A stretch of 64,000 nt of DNA from an uncultured Alphaproteobacteria bacterium (GTDB lineage: Bacteria; Pseudomonadota; Alphaproteobacteria; Micavibrionales; UBA1664). Below, one piece after another: positions 31,422 to 40,605 of this stretch (positions within the stretch are counted from its first letter, which is position 1; each line of letters starts with the position of its first letter). The position numbers and the translations under genes were made by a program. The stretch covers positions 1 to 64,000 of the forward strand of contig CALSUG010000003.1 of assembly GCA_943789475.1 (NCBI GenBank), written 5' to 3'. The notes under the pieces were generated by a model. The model was not told where the DNA came from. It saw nothing but the letters and a program-made list of their open reading frames with translations, and searched no databases.

Positions 31422-32641
31422 CCCTCATCCTTACTTGGGCCAAAACGAAGGATCAGATATCCCAATATTGCGGCACCTAAAGATCCGATGATAACCCCCA
31501 TACGCACAGCCGCAGCTTGATCACGTGTATCAAACGCCAATTCACCCACAAATAATGACATGGTAAATCCAACACCACATAATAATGAGACCGCATATAT
31601 TTGAATCCAATTTGTATTTTTCGGCATAGGCGATAACCCCAATTTAATCACAACAAATAATGTGATAAAAATCCCCAATTGCTTACCAAAAAACAATCCT
31701 TGCGCAATCCCCATTGTCACAGGATTAAACACATCATTCCATGTCATTCCATGAAAACTCACCCCCGCATTGGCAAAGGCAAACACAGGTAAAACCATAA
31801 AGGCAACCCATGGGTGAAGACCATGTTCAAGATGTTTCAACGGTGAATGCTTTGGGTCACCAGGACAACGCAACGGAATAAACAATGCCGTTATAACCCC
31901 CGCCAACGTGGCATGAATTCCCGATTTCAAAACCGCAAACCACAACACAAATCCCAATAAAATATATGGTGCAATTGAGATAACACGCCAACGGTTAACA
32001 GCAATCAACCCAACAAAAGCTGCCCCCGCAAACAACAAGGGAATTATATTGATCGTATCTGTATAAAACAAAGCGATCACAACAATCGCGCCAAGGTCAT
32101 CAATAATCGCAATTGCCGTCAATAATATTTTCAATGATATAGGTGCGCGCGATCCAACCAATCCTAATATACCTAATGCAAATGCAATATCAGTTGCCGC
32201 AGGAATGGCCCACCCACGAACCAATGTAGGGTCATCTTGATTGATAAAATAATAGATTAAAGCAGGAACAACCATTCCTCCAATCGCCGCAAGTGCAGGA
32301 AGTAATGCCCGATCACGAGAGGATAGCTCCCCCTCTAAAAATTCTCGTTTAATTTCTAAACCAACAAGGAAGAAAAATATCGCCATCAAACCATCATTGA
32401 TCCAAAGCAATAATGGTTTACTCAATTTTAATGCCGAAAATCCATCTACCGATGAAAACCCAACGGTCAAATAAACCTTTTCCAAGATATATTCGTAATA
32501 TTCATGCAATGGTGTGTTGGCGATGACAACAGCCAAAAATGCCGCCATCATCAACAAGATACCACCTGACGCTTCTAACTTTAAAAATTGATTTGCCGCG
32601 GTTAATAGGCCAGTTTGAGATTTTTTTAGACGATTTTTCAT
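31418..32641 (-). CDS. nhaA: Na+/H+ antiporter NhaA
   Basis: Exchanges internal Na+ for external H+ in pH and sodium homeostasis. 407 residues, about 12 helices. Signature stretches LEIKREFLEGELSSRDRALL and PAATDIAFALGILGLVGSR, with the Na+-site aspartates in AIAIIDDLGAIVVIALFY. Begins with a short cytosolic basic tail. Confidence 0.94.
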   Translation of the reverse strand: MKNRLKKSQTGLLTAANQFLKLEASGGILLMMAAFLAVVIANTPLHEYYEYILEKVYLTVGFSSVDGFSALKLSKPLLLWINDGLMAIFFFLVGLEIKREFLEGELSSRDRALLPALAAIGGMVVPALIYYFINQDDPTLVRGWAIPAATDIAFALGILGLVGSRAPISLKILLTAIAIIDDLGAIVVIALFYTDTINIIPLLFAGAAFVGLIAVNRWRVISIAPYILLGFVLWFAVLKSGIHATLAGVITALFIPLRCPGDPKHSPLKHLEHGLHPWVAFMVLPVFAFANAGVSFHGMTWNDVFNPVTMGIAQGLFFGKQLGIFITLFVVIKLGLSPMPKNTNWIQIYAVSLLCGVGFTMSLFVGELAFDTRDQAAAVRMGVIIGSLGAAILGYLILRFGPSKDEG

Positions 32642-32696
32642 GGAAAATAGTATAGGGTCATTTCATTCTTAAACAAAGTTAAAAGACAAAAATATC

Positions 32697-33608
32697 ATGC
32701 TTCGCGCACTTCTTCTTGAACGTCACCTTACACATTTTCAGGCTGCCTTTTACGCATGCTTTGCATATCTTATGTTTTCCTTATCCGATGCCATGGGAAA
32801 ATGGTTGATGGCCGAAGGATTTGATAAAAGCACAATTATCGTGCTTAATTCTATTCCTGCATGTATCGCACTTATCGCCCTCATGGCAAAACGGCATGGG
32901 ATAAAGCGTGCACTTCATACACGGTATAAATTTTTACATCTTATTCGCGCCGTTGTATTAATCGCCATTACATTTTTTATGTTTCAGGCGGTTAAACATC
33001 TTCCCCTTACTGATTTTTATGGTGTTGTTTTTGCAACACCCTTTGTTGTCACCATTGGTGCTTATTTCTTGTTAAAAGAACGCGCCGACATTCGTGAATG
33101 GTTGGCCATTATTGTCGGTTTTATCGGCGTTATGATTGTTATTCAACCTGACTATAATAATTTCAACATTGGATATTTGTTTGCTATTGGTGTGGTGATA
33201 AGCATCACCGCGGCAACATTTATTGTACGAAAAATTGGCCGTGACGAAGATCCATACCTGTTCGTTATATTTGGAAATATCGGTTTGATCGCCGCCAACA
33301 TGATACCCGCAATCCACATTGGAATACCGGATTTCAACTGGCAACATATCCTTGTTTTAGCGGTCTATTCATTCACGATCCCAACCGCAGTTTTAACAAT
33401 GAGTGCCGTTTTTGCCCGTGCACCATCCGTAACATCCGTAACACCATTTCAATATTCTCAAATCATTTGGGGAACATTATTTGGTTATTTCGTATTCAAC
33501 GACATTCCACAAATGAATACAATCATAGGAAGCGTGATCATCATCGCGTGTGGATTATATGTAATGTTCCACCATCATTCGTTACAGAAGAAAAACAATA
33601 AAAATTGA
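32697..33608 (+). CDS. EamA-family DMT transporter
   Basis: 303 residues, ten hydrophobic helices in two EamA repeats (about 15-145 and 160-293). Typical end-of-repeat stretches are VVFATPFVVTIGAYFLLKER and FQYSQIIWGTLFGYFVF. Inner-membrane exporter or permease of unknown metabolite. Its TGA (33606-33608) lies inside the TTGACA box of the next gene. It marks the left border of the phage-like island. Confidence 0.85.
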   Translation: MLRALLLERHLTHFQAAFYACFAYLMFSLSDAMGKWLMAEGFDKSTIIVLNSIPACIALIALMAKRHGIKRALHTRYKFLHLIRAVVLIAITFFMFQAVKHLPLTDFYGVVFATPFVVTIGAYFLLKERADIREWLAIIVGFIGVMIVIQPDYNNFNIGYLFAIGVVISITAATFIVRKIGRDEDPYLFVIFGNIGLIAANMIPAIHIGIPDFNWQHILVLAVYSFTIPTAVLTMSAVFARAPSVTSVTPFQYSQIIWGTLFGYFVFNDIPQMNTIIGSVIIIACGLYVMFHHHSLQKKNNKN

Positions 33609-33633
33609 CATATTTTAAAATTTTATTTATAAT
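33605..33633 (+). promoter_or_regulatory. Perfect consensus promoter
   Basis: TTGACA, 17 bases, TATAAT. Predicted start near 33640, 26 bases before ATG 33667. The -35 box contains the EamA gene's stop codon. Confidence 0.8.
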
Positions 33634-33666
33634 ACTCTCAATTTAATGACAACAAGGATCAACTCT

Positions 33667-34557
33667 ATGACGTTATATCTTCCTCACCATTTTTGCGATC
33701 AACAAACTGATCCTTTAAAGCCTGAGCAAATAATAGAGAACCTATCTACCTTTGAACAAATTGAACAATCTCTCTCTGATCCTAACCTTCTTCTCAACAC
33801 GCCATCAATTCGCAATCAAGATAATAAAAAATTGCTCCTCATTGGTGGTGCACCATCCGTTCGTAAAAATATAGATCCCTTGAATGATGAAAATTATCGT
33901 CGTGTTTTTACAGGTGGTGCAGTTAAATTTTTAGGTGAAACTAATGTAACACAACCTCGTAAAGGGGATATAGTTTTCCTTTCAAATCCACAAAGCACAT
34001 ACGATGTGACAATGCCCGACAATTTAGAAGGTGTTGATGTAATTATTGCTACACACTGCACACCAGAAACTTTTTCCGCGTTACAGTCGGCAAACGCGAA
34101 CATCATCCCATTTAATGGATATATTAAAGACAAATCACCTGACCATGTAAGAACGGAAAACGATACTGTTTTCAATATTGCGTATAGTGCCTTACCAACC
34201 GCATTCGCAATGATGGTTGAACATTTTGGGTATAATCATGTGGCAACACTTGGTTGGGATGGTGGTGATATGAACGATGTTGATCCAGCAATTTTAGCGG
34301 CACTTCGTGATATTCACAAAACTGGAAATCCATATCATTACGGTAACGAACCTATGGAACTTGCCATGGCGTTAGAGGGAATAAAAACAAAACCTGAAAT
34401 TACAAACTCTCTTGTCATTGAATTTATAAGTGAAGGTCAAAACACAGGACTGTTAACTGAAATTTCTGTAAATTCATCCGCACCATTATTTGATGCTATA
34501 AGAAGAGGTCAAGGATCCCTTCCTCAACCAAATTCTGCACCAAAATTAAAACGGTAA
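33667..34557 (+). CDS. Putative DUF115/MptE-like protein at the island edge
   Basis: 296 residues from ATG 33667, which has AAGGA upstream; ATG 33646 (303 residues) is possible but would have a leader of only about five bases. LLLIGGAPSV at about 64 and VATLGWDGGDMND at about 198-210 recall the DUF115/MptE-like fold, sometimes linked to sugar or pterin transfer, but the match is weak. Convergent with the holin gene with a 12-base overlap of coding ends. Its promoter is of the same TTGACA type as the extra genes inside the island, so it may be island cargo. Confidence 0.55.
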   Translation: MTLYLPHHFCDQQTDPLKPEQIIENLSTFEQIEQSLSDPNLLLNTPSIRNQDNKKLLLIGGAPSVRKNIDPLNDENYRRVFTGGAVKFLGETNVTQPRKGDIVFLSNPQSTYDVTMPDNLEGVDVIIATHCTPETFSALQSANANIIPFNGYIKDKSPDHVRTENDTVFNIAYSALPTAFAMMVEHFGYNHVATLGWDGGDMNDVDPAILAALRDIHKTGNPYHYGNEPMELAMALEGIKTKPEITNSLVIEFISEGQNTGLLTEISVNSSAPLFDAIRRGQGSLPQPNSAPKLKR

Positions 34558-35025
34558 TTTTTTATCCTCGCTGCGCTTATAAACGTAAATGCCGAGGACA
34601 GATAAACCAACCGTCCAAATGGCGGATAGGGATTCAATGGCTTCAATAACGATTGAGGCTTTATCCGTTTCAAAAACCATAATATACGCCACGCCAAACA
34701 TTTGCGCGGCCCATGTCATCGCCATCAAATATCCAAATGTTGGGCGCATACGTCGCACGTATAAATCTTGCGATAAAATTTCCGCACGCAGTGATGTGTT
34801 AATTTCCGCCAATGCCTTTGCATCCATTTCGGACAATGTTTCCAAATGACGATTTACCTCCTTCACCTCATCCAAGGTAATAGCACCCTTTGCAATTTCA
34901 TCCTCTACATTTTTTAACGCCTTTGATGCGTCACGCGCAAAATCATTATCAATAGATGATAATATTTTTGATAACGTTCCCGTTAAAAATGACAATCCCA
35001 TTTTCCCTAAAATTACTTCCAACAT
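34546..35025 (-). CDS. GTA-type holin (three-TM family)
   Basis: 159 residues. N-terminal amphipathic region (ILGKMGLSFLTGTLSKIL), long central helix, then RRMRPTFGYLMAMTWAAQMF and a second hydrophobic block WTVGLSVLGIYVYKR. This arrangement is that of the holin family named for gene-transfer-agent release. Expected to open the inner membrane for the SleB hydrolase encoded immediately upstream. Last gene of the leftward island operon. Confidence 0.72.
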   Translation of the reverse strand: MLEVILGKMGLSFLTGTLSKILSSIDNDFARDASKALKNVEDEIAKGAITLDEVKEVNRHLETLSEMDAKALAEINTSLRAEILSQDLYVRRMRPTFGYLMAMTWAAQMFGVAYIMVFETDKASIVIEAIESLSAIWTVGLSVLGIYVYKRSEDKKLPF

Positions 35026-35505
35026 CTACACCTCCAACTTAAAAAACACATGTGTGCCAAATTGCGCGATCGGGGTTTTACTGATAGACCATTTTGGTGC
35101 GACGGCGGTCGTGTGATAGTGGTTCGCCCCATGTGTAATATCCTCGTCCAATTGTCCATACACCGCACGGCGAGCAATCCGCAAACATGTGGCAAATTTT
35201 TTATTGTCCGCCGTCACCGTCATTAATTTTGGACGGTTCGGGTCACCCGGATTCCAACATGAAAATTGATACGGCGTTTGGCACACACTAACGATATCGT
35301 TGCCCCACCAAAATTGTTCGTTTGATTTTTCTGCCTGCGCCACGCGGTTTAAAATCACATGCGCCACGGCTTCTATCCCCTGTCGTGTTTCCGATCTTGC
35401 CTCGCCATAAAGTGTGCGCGCCAACACATCAATTTCCAATTCATGCAAGAATTCTTTTGTGTCTTTTTCATTCGCGGGTGAAAGTGTTTTATCAATTGTT
35501 CCCAT
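35026..35505 (-). CDS. SleB-type cell-wall hydrolase (endolysin)
   Basis: 159 residues. Hydrolase_2 domain: LARTLYGEARSETRQGIEAV with the catalytic Glu35, AHVILNRV, and QTPYQFSCWNPGDPNRP. Cleaves peptidoglycan. No signal peptide, so it depends on the holin. TAG stop directly abuts the holin start. Overlaps the spanin-like gene by 14 bases. Confidence 0.88.
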   Translation of the reverse strand: MGTIDKTLSPANEKDTKEFLHELEIDVLARTLYGEARSETRQGIEAVAHVILNRVAQAEKSNEQFWWGNDIVSVCQTPYQFSCWNPGDPNRPKLMTVTADNKKFATCLRIARRAVYGQLDEDITHGANHYHTTAVAPKWSISKTPIAQFGTHVFFKLEV

Positions 35506-35809
35506 CGTTTAATTCTCTTTCAATTTGTTTATCCAATTTTGATTCAATACGCAGAAGGTGCGAAACCAATCGCCCTTCCAACATTCGCATTTCATGTTGT
35601 GTGGAATATGTTTTTGCGACTTCTAATTTATAAGCCGACAACGCATCGCGCAGTTGCGTGCTTCGCGTTTCGATCAGACGGTGAAGTTGATCCACCTGCG
35701 TATCAACTTCTTTCCGCCCCTTATAAATCATCCAAAATAATGTCGTTGTGATCGGGATGTCGATCACCGTCACCCACCATGTCATGTGGGATGGAAATGT
35801 CATGTCCAT
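35492..35809 (-). CDS. Small membrane-anchored coiled-coil protein, spanin-like
   Basis: 105 residues: one N-terminal membrane helix (about 10-28) and a long coiled coil (EVDTQVDQLHRLIETRSTQL onwards). By position, between large terminase and endolysin as in T7-like phages, it could be an inner-membrane spanin; sequence does not prove it. Confidence 0.6.
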   Translation of the reverse strand: MDMTFPSHMTWWVTVIDIPITTTLFWMIYKGRKEVDTQVDQLHRLIETRSTQLRDALSAYKLEVAKTYSTQHEMRMLEGRLVSHLLRIESKLDKQIERELNDGNN

Positions 35810-35968
35810 TGTTGAGCTCCTGATATTTTAAGTTTTTGCTTTGAAAATTTTTGCCGATGGTTGCCAATTTTGACGGTGCCCTTTGACCTTGCCCATCGCC
35901 ATAATAATTGGTTCTTGCGCAAGCGCACCCGCGACCGCATCCAAACCATCATCACGGCCATTTTTCGC

Positions 35969-37306
35969 CTATGGATTCCATTCACGCATTTCGGTGAGGA
36001 ACGGCGTTGCCTTTACAGCCTCATTAATATTAAGCGCCTGCGCCGCCATCACAGCATCAAAAGCTTCCAAAATGCGTTGTGATTTATTCGTGCGTGATGT
36101 GTGCTCAACCACCGCGCAATTCACACCTGCACCTCGTAATTCTCGACGTAAAATTGACGGTAAAAATTTTCCAATACCATTTATTTCAATCGTGATTGAA
36201 GGCACAAAAAAATGACTTATTAAGTCGCTAATTTTTTTGCATTGCTGTGTTGCCTCGTCATCATGATCATGCGCCTTGACCCGAATATATTCGATATGGT
36301 GCAAATAATATTGGCCATCTTCGTCCGTAAACACCAATGCCCAAACGGACGCATCACCATTTGCGGAACCAAACGCCGGATCCCACCACGCGGAACATGA
36401 AATCATTTGTTTTCCATTCAAAAATAAAATCGGTTTTTGCATCACTTCCTTGTAATCCAAATCCCCTTGATAAAAATGAAGCCTGCCCACATCCAATCGC
36501 CCCTCGGCAATATTAACGGGCTGTAACATCATTTGTGATGAAAATTTATTTGGCCCAACTTGTTTTTTCATGGCGTTAATTTCATTAATCGGAAAGCGTT
36601 CAGGCCACGCGCTCGTGCTTCCCGAATTCAAAATCGGCACGATGCATGATTTAAAATCATTGAGGAAAGCGTCCCCCTGATCAACATTTTGCGTGTCATT
36701 ATCAGTGGTATAAATCGTGTCATATGTGTGGGGCGTTCCAACATAAATTTGAAACCCTTGCGGTGTTAAAATAAATCTAGATTCGGTTAAGCGTTCGCGT
36801 AATTCTGCGCGCGCCTCTGTCGTGCTTGACGTGTTGGGCACCTCAACATCATCATAAATAATCATGTCCGCACGCGCGCCCGTAATGTTGGATGTTATAC
36901 CACGCGCCAACATCGATGGGTCGCGTAATTCTTGCCAACGTCGGACCGTGAAACGATCACTCCCCCATTGATCTGCCTCTTGTGGTTTTAACCCTGCGGT
37001 CAATGGGTGACGTTCAATAATGCGTTTAACATTACGCACCATTTTGCGCGCCAATGCATCATCGGCGGCCAACACCATCATCCGCATATTGGGATTGCGA
37101 TATAAAACCCATGCGCAAAAAATACCCACCAATGTTGATTTACCGCATGACCGAAACGCCATCAGTAACAGACGTGTATCCAATTTTTCGTACGAGGTTT
37201 CTAACCAATTTAATATCCGCAAATGGATGGAGGGCGTCGTCTGATTTTGCATTTGATTCCACATCACCGCAAAAATTGGTAAAGATAGTTGAGAGATTTT
37301 TTTCAT
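35969..37306 (-). CDS. Large terminase subunit, truncated by an in-frame amber codon
   Basis: 445 residues as written. ATPase motor: Walker A FRSCGKST (51-58), Walker B DMIIYDDVE (147-155). Nuclease: Asp309 in AWWDPAFGSANGDAS. The ORF stops at TAG 35971-35969 after EMREWNP. Translation of the same frame continues AKNGRDDGLDAVAGALAQEP and ends at TAA 35828-35830, adding 46 residues that contain the DDxxDA motif carrying the last nuclease acid. The stop is therefore a nonsense mutation in a conserved domain. Other island genes (endolysin, 49299 and 49706 genes) use TAG as a genuine stop, so recoding is unlikely. DNA packaging is probably impaired. Confidence 0.88.
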   Translation of the reverse strand: MKKISQLSLPIFAVMWNQMQNQTTPSIHLRILNWLETSYEKLDTRLLLMAFRSCGKSTLVGIFCAWVLYRNPNMRMMVLAADDALARKMVRNVKRIIERHPLTAGLKPQEADQWGSDRFTVRRWQELRDPSMLARGITSNITGARADMIIYDDVEVPNTSSTTEARAELRERLTESRFILTPQGFQIYVGTPHTYDTIYTTDNDTQNVDQGDAFLNDFKSCIVPILNSGSTSAWPERFPINEINAMKKQVGPNKFSSQMMLQPVNIAEGRLDVGRLHFYQGDLDYKEVMQKPILFLNGKQMISCSAWWDPAFGSANGDASVWALVFTDEDGQYYLHHIEYIRVKAHDHDDEATQQCKKISDLISHFFVPSITIEINGIGKFLPSILRRELRGAGVNCAVVEHTSRTNKSQRILEAFDAVMAAQALNINEAVKATPFLTEMREWNP

Positions 37307-37596
37307 TCATTAATCCCTCCTAATTCTCTTTTTGCCTCAGCGATGAGAGTGTCAAGATGACTCAAATCACTATCATCAACCGCGTCCACCATACCGGCAA
37401 GTTTTATTAAAAGTTCAATATGCGCGAGCGCAGCCTTTGCCGCCATGTGACGATTTTTGAAATCTGTAGCCTCTTCCGCACTCTCTTGATCAACAAAATC
37501 ATGATAAGAGTTAATCGTCTTTTCCATTGCGACAGGCAATGTTTGTACAATTTGGGCACGCGCCTGCGCACCAATTTCAGGTGTTTTTTGTTTCAT
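37303..37596 (-). CDS. Probable small terminase subunit
   Basis: 97 residues, helical, acidic. The start of the large terminase overlaps its TGA by four bases, the usual arrangement of TerS and TerL. Sequence alone does not show a recognised DNA-binding fold; the call rests on position and size. Confidence 0.55.
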   Translation of the reverse strand: MKQKTPEIGAQARAQIVQTLPVAMEKTINSYHDFVDQESAEEATDFKNRHMAAKAALAHIELLIKLAGMVDAVDDSDLSHLDTLIAEAKRELGGINE

Positions 37597-37613
37597 TATT
37601 TATCCTGTAAATT

Positions 37614-39656
37614 TTAAGAATTAAATTTATTCACGATGTACCATTCAGCACCATTGGAAACGACGGTGATAGCATTATAACGTGATAAAAGGTTCTGCGT
37701 GTATTGATCCGGACCCGCTCCACCCTGTTCACTTACATAAACAGGATTATTTGATACATCTGTTTTTTTAATCGTGATTGTACGCCCGATGGCTTTGGCG
37801 GCATTAGCAGGTGGCAGACGACATGTGACCGTACCGCCATAGGAGCTGATCAAGTATGTATCGACCGACATGTCGATATCCAATTGACCATTCGTATCAT
37901 AATATTTTGTATTCCCCGCCATACGGTTGGAGGATGTCACAAACCATTCCGCACCGTTCGATAAGATCGTCACATAATCATATGGCCCGCCCAAAATAAT
38001 TTCCGCTTTACGATCAATACCCAATCCATTGGGTTCGGAAACACGCACGACATTACCCGTAAAATCGATCTTCTTAATCGTATAAGTCGCCCCCTGAACC
38101 GTTGAGGCCAATGGCAAATCAACCGTAATTTCGCCTTGTGAGGCTGAAACTAAATGCACAGATCGTTCAGTAGATAACGCGACATTTTGTGCCGATGGTG
38201 CCTCAACAAAAACTGTATCTGCACGTGTTAATGTCGCGGTCAAATCATCGACCTGCATTGAACCAAATTTATTCGTGGTGGGGTATCCTGCATTAATCGC
38301 CTGATATTGCCCACCCGATTGATCATCGATCGCTACACCGTTCGACATTGCCAAAAGATTAGTCAAAAATGTACGTGTCGAACCTGAACTAAAAACCACA
38401 TTCGGCACACTATTTGTGGATTCTGTATAAAGATTATCAATCACCGTTTCATTCGCATTGCCACCAATTATCAAACAAGATTGCGCCGAACCATCAACAT
38501 TGATTTCACAATTTACGATGCGATTATAGAATGATCCGTGTTCGATATTGATCCCATGACCACTGATCGGTTGACCATTCGAACACACACGACATCCATC
38601 AAAAATATTCGCGTTTGGCGTATCTCCGTTCACTCCTGATTTTGTCAAAACAATCCCATTTTCGGATGGAGAGAGAACAAGGAAGCTTTTAAAAATATTC
38701 CAATAACATGGTTTGTTCGTATCATTTCCACCATCAAGAACAATGCCGTTTCGTGCATTTTCAATGATCAAGTTTTCAAATCGATTTTGAACACAAGGTG
38801 AATCTTGCCCACTTAAAAAAACACCCGTTTTTCCACCCTCAATTTTAAAATCGGACACAATGCAATATCCAGAACGCAGTGAAAAAACATCGAATAAATT
38901 GCTATCAGCTTTGATGATAGAGCTCTGCCCTGCACCATAAATTCTTTTGCCAAACCCAACCGAAATCGTATTTGTAATGCGATATATTCCCGTAGGGATA
39001 TAGATTGCATCATGGGCATGAAGAGCCTGTGCAACTGCAGAAGTATCATCAGAAACACCGTCCCCCATCGCACCAAAATCACGGATCGAAATCACATCAG
39101 TCATCTTATCATTCATAGAACGGTTTACCGCTCCAACACCGCTTGCAGTGAAAGATGGTGCACTTTGCGTTAGCCCATAATCAACCGCAATAGGATTTCC
39201 ATTTTCATCAAAACCAAGAGCTTTATTCGCACGATTTTGCGCATCGGGAAGGATTGCATTTTTTCCCTGTTCATCGGTAGAAAAAGTAAGCATGTTTTTT
39301 TGATCTCGCGAGATTTGTTGAACGCTCGCCGTGAGATAATCCAATTCGTTATTTAACGCCTTTGCTGAAAAATCTCCGCTTTCTAAAAAGTCCGTGTAAC
39401 GCTCATACGGCACTTGACGTAGGCTTGTGATAACAACTCCCGATGCAGGGGCGGTATCAAAAATCACTTCACCACCACCCGTTTCACCCACGCCCATAAC
39501 GCTATAACCTTGAACCTGTTCAACACCATCAAGACGAACAACAATGTCTTCGGTTGCAAAAATCGGGAACGGAAATTCATAGGACATATCAACCCCGTTT
39601 GCAGTATATTGCACACGCGGCGATACATCCGGTATTTTTATATGCTGGTTTGGCAT
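37614..39656 (-). CDS. Tail spike with T7-fibre-like N-terminus and pectate-lyase-like helix
   Basis: 680 residues. Residues 1-120 match the particle-binding N-terminus of T7-type tail fibres (FPFPIFATEDIVVRLDG, RQVPYERYTDFLESGDFSAK, LNNELDYL). From about 188 (ISIRDFGAMGDGVSDDT) a pectate-lyase superfamily right-handed beta helix runs to about 450, typical of depolymerising receptor-binding spikes. The C-terminus has two related modules (about 498-582 and 599-680), each with TIKK-D, V-VSE, and SNGAEW(F/Y)(V/I). Expected to bind or cut a surface polysaccharide. Confidence 0.85.
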   Translation of the reverse strand: MPNQHIKIPDVSPRVQYTANGVDMSYEFPFPIFATEDIVVRLDGVEQVQGYSVMGVGETGGGEVIFDTAPASGVVITSLRQVPYERYTDFLESGDFSAKALNNELDYLTASVQQISRDQKNMLTFSTDEQGKNAILPDAQNRANKALGFDENGNPIAVDYGLTQSAPSFTASGVGAVNRSMNDKMTDVISIRDFGAMGDGVSDDTSAVAQALHAHDAIYIPTGIYRITNTISVGFGKRIYGAGQSSIIKADSNLFDVFSLRSGYCIVSDFKIEGGKTGVFLSGQDSPCVQNRFENLIIENARNGIVLDGGNDTNKPCYWNIFKSFLVLSPSENGIVLTKSGVNGDTPNANIFDGCRVCSNGQPISGHGINIEHGSFYNRIVNCEINVDGSAQSCLIIGGNANETVIDNLYTESTNSVPNVVFSSGSTRTFLTNLLAMSNGVAIDDQSGGQYQAINAGYPTTNKFGSMQVDDLTATLTRADTVFVEAPSAQNVALSTERSVHLVSASQGEITVDLPLASTVQGATYTIKKIDFTGNVVRVSEPNGLGIDRKAEIILGGPYDYVTILSNGAEWFVTSSNRMAGNTKYYDTNGQLDIDMSVDTYLISSYGGTVTCRLPPANAAKAIGRTITIKKTDVSNNPVYVSEQGGAGPDQYTQNLLSRYNAITVVSNGAEWYIVNKFNS

Positions 39657-39693
39657 TTTATTATCTTTCTATTATTTCTTAAAATTCAGACAC

Positions 39694-39719
39694 AAAAAAA
39701 CCGCCATAGAAGGCGGTTT
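39694..39719 (-). terminator. Terminator of extra-gene cassette 1
   Basis: Minus strand AAACCGCC, loop TTCTAT, GGCGGTTT, then T. Same stem as the terminators at 42539 and 43878. It lies between the cassette gene's stop and the spike start codon. Confidence 0.85.
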
Positions 39720-39725
39720 ATATTT

Positions 39726-40043
39726 TTATGAAGGGAAAAGAGTATCAAAACTTTTTCTATAAGGCTTTGCAGAGGGAGGTAAAGACTCACTTAAATCCTT
39801 TAAAGCAGTATCAAAAGATTTATCATCTTTAAATCGCAAATGATACTGTCCACCCTTCCCATCATCAACAGTGACATATTGCCCACCAGGTGATCTGGTA
39901 AAAGATGATCCTTCCACAGATAAATCAATAAATGTTGAAAATTCATGACCAGGGAAAGATGGGTTATCACCTTTAATATCCAACATATGGGATTCCGAAT
40001 AACCTTTTTCAATAACTGCATTGTTAATCATGTTTGTAATCAT
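39726..40043 (-). CDS. Extra gene (moron) 1, unknown
   Basis: 105 residues from ATG 40043 (GAGGAT nine bases upstream); a longer reading to 40202 runs through the promoter. Small beta-rich protein (SPGGQYVTVDDGKGGQYHLR). It is flanked by its own TTGACA promoter and terminator inside the phage structural operon, the build of a moron. More A+T rich than the phage genes around it. No function recognised. Confidence 0.7.
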   Translation of the reverse strand: MITNMINNAVIEKGYSESHMLDIKGDNPSFPGHEFSTFIDLSVEGSSFTRSPGGQYVTVDDGKGGQYHLRFKDDKSFDTALKDLSESLPPSAKPYRKSFDTLFPS

Positions 40044-40073
40044 AAGAATATCCTCTTTAATTTTTATATTAAA

Positions 40074-40102
40074 AACATATACACTCAATAAATCTATGTC
40101 AA
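40074..40102 (-). promoter_or_regulatory. Promoter of extra gene 1
   Basis: Minus strand TTGACA, 17 bases, TATGTT. The -35 box lies eight bases beyond the preceding phage gene's stop. Confidence 0.65.
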
Positions 40103-40110
40103 ATTTTAAA

Positions 40111-40605
40111 TCAATACCCGCTTGTTGCACGTTGTAATCGTTGCTGTTCGGCGAGCTGTGATTGCTCCAAAATATTACGTTCCGATAATGTATAGATATC
40201 ATTATTGAGTGCGTTATAGCGGATCTTGTCTAACTCCTCCCTTTGTTTTGCCTCCTCATCGCTTTCGTTATACAGGCCCAATAATACAGCTTCGCCACTT
40301 CCCCCTGAACTTGTTCCACTTGCCCCACGCGCAGCATTTTGTTTGGCCATCGCACGTTTGAGTGCTTTACGACGACGTGTCGAATCTTGTTCCGCTTGCA
40401 AGGTAATGCTTTCGCGTTCTAATTTTGCGTTCCGTTCGGCCTGCGCTTTTTCTTGCGCTTGACTGGCTTGCAATTGCTTCATCGCAAGATCCTGAGATTT
40501 TCGTTGCGTATTATCACCCGTTAATTGTTGTACACCTTGCGATATGGTGTTGAGAGTGCCGAGCGTGCTGCTCACTTGTGTTAATGTTGATGCGAGAGTT
40601 CCCAT
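40111..40605 (-). CDS. Phage internal or minor virion protein, T7 gp14-like
   Basis: 164 residues, mostly a charged helix rich in Gln/Glu/Lys/Ala with a glycine/serine hinge (ARGASGTSSGGSGEAV). Size, position after the nozzle gene and helical build recall the internal core protein gp14 of T7-like phages. Overlaps the nozzle stop by one base. Confidence 0.5.
   Translation of the reverse strand: MGTLASTLTQVSSTLGTLNTISQGVQQLTGDNTQRKSQDLAMKQLQASQAQEKAQAERNAKLERESITLQAEQDSTRRRKALKRAMAKQNAARGASGTSSGGSGEAVLLGLYNESDEEAKQREELDKIRYNALNNDIYTLSERNILEQSQLAEQQRLQRATSGY

Noticed and set aside
35828-37306. TAG recoded as a sense codon in the island
   Set aside because: The endolysin gene and the genes at 49299 and 49706 end naturally in TAG right at the next gene's start, and no suppressor tRNA is visible.
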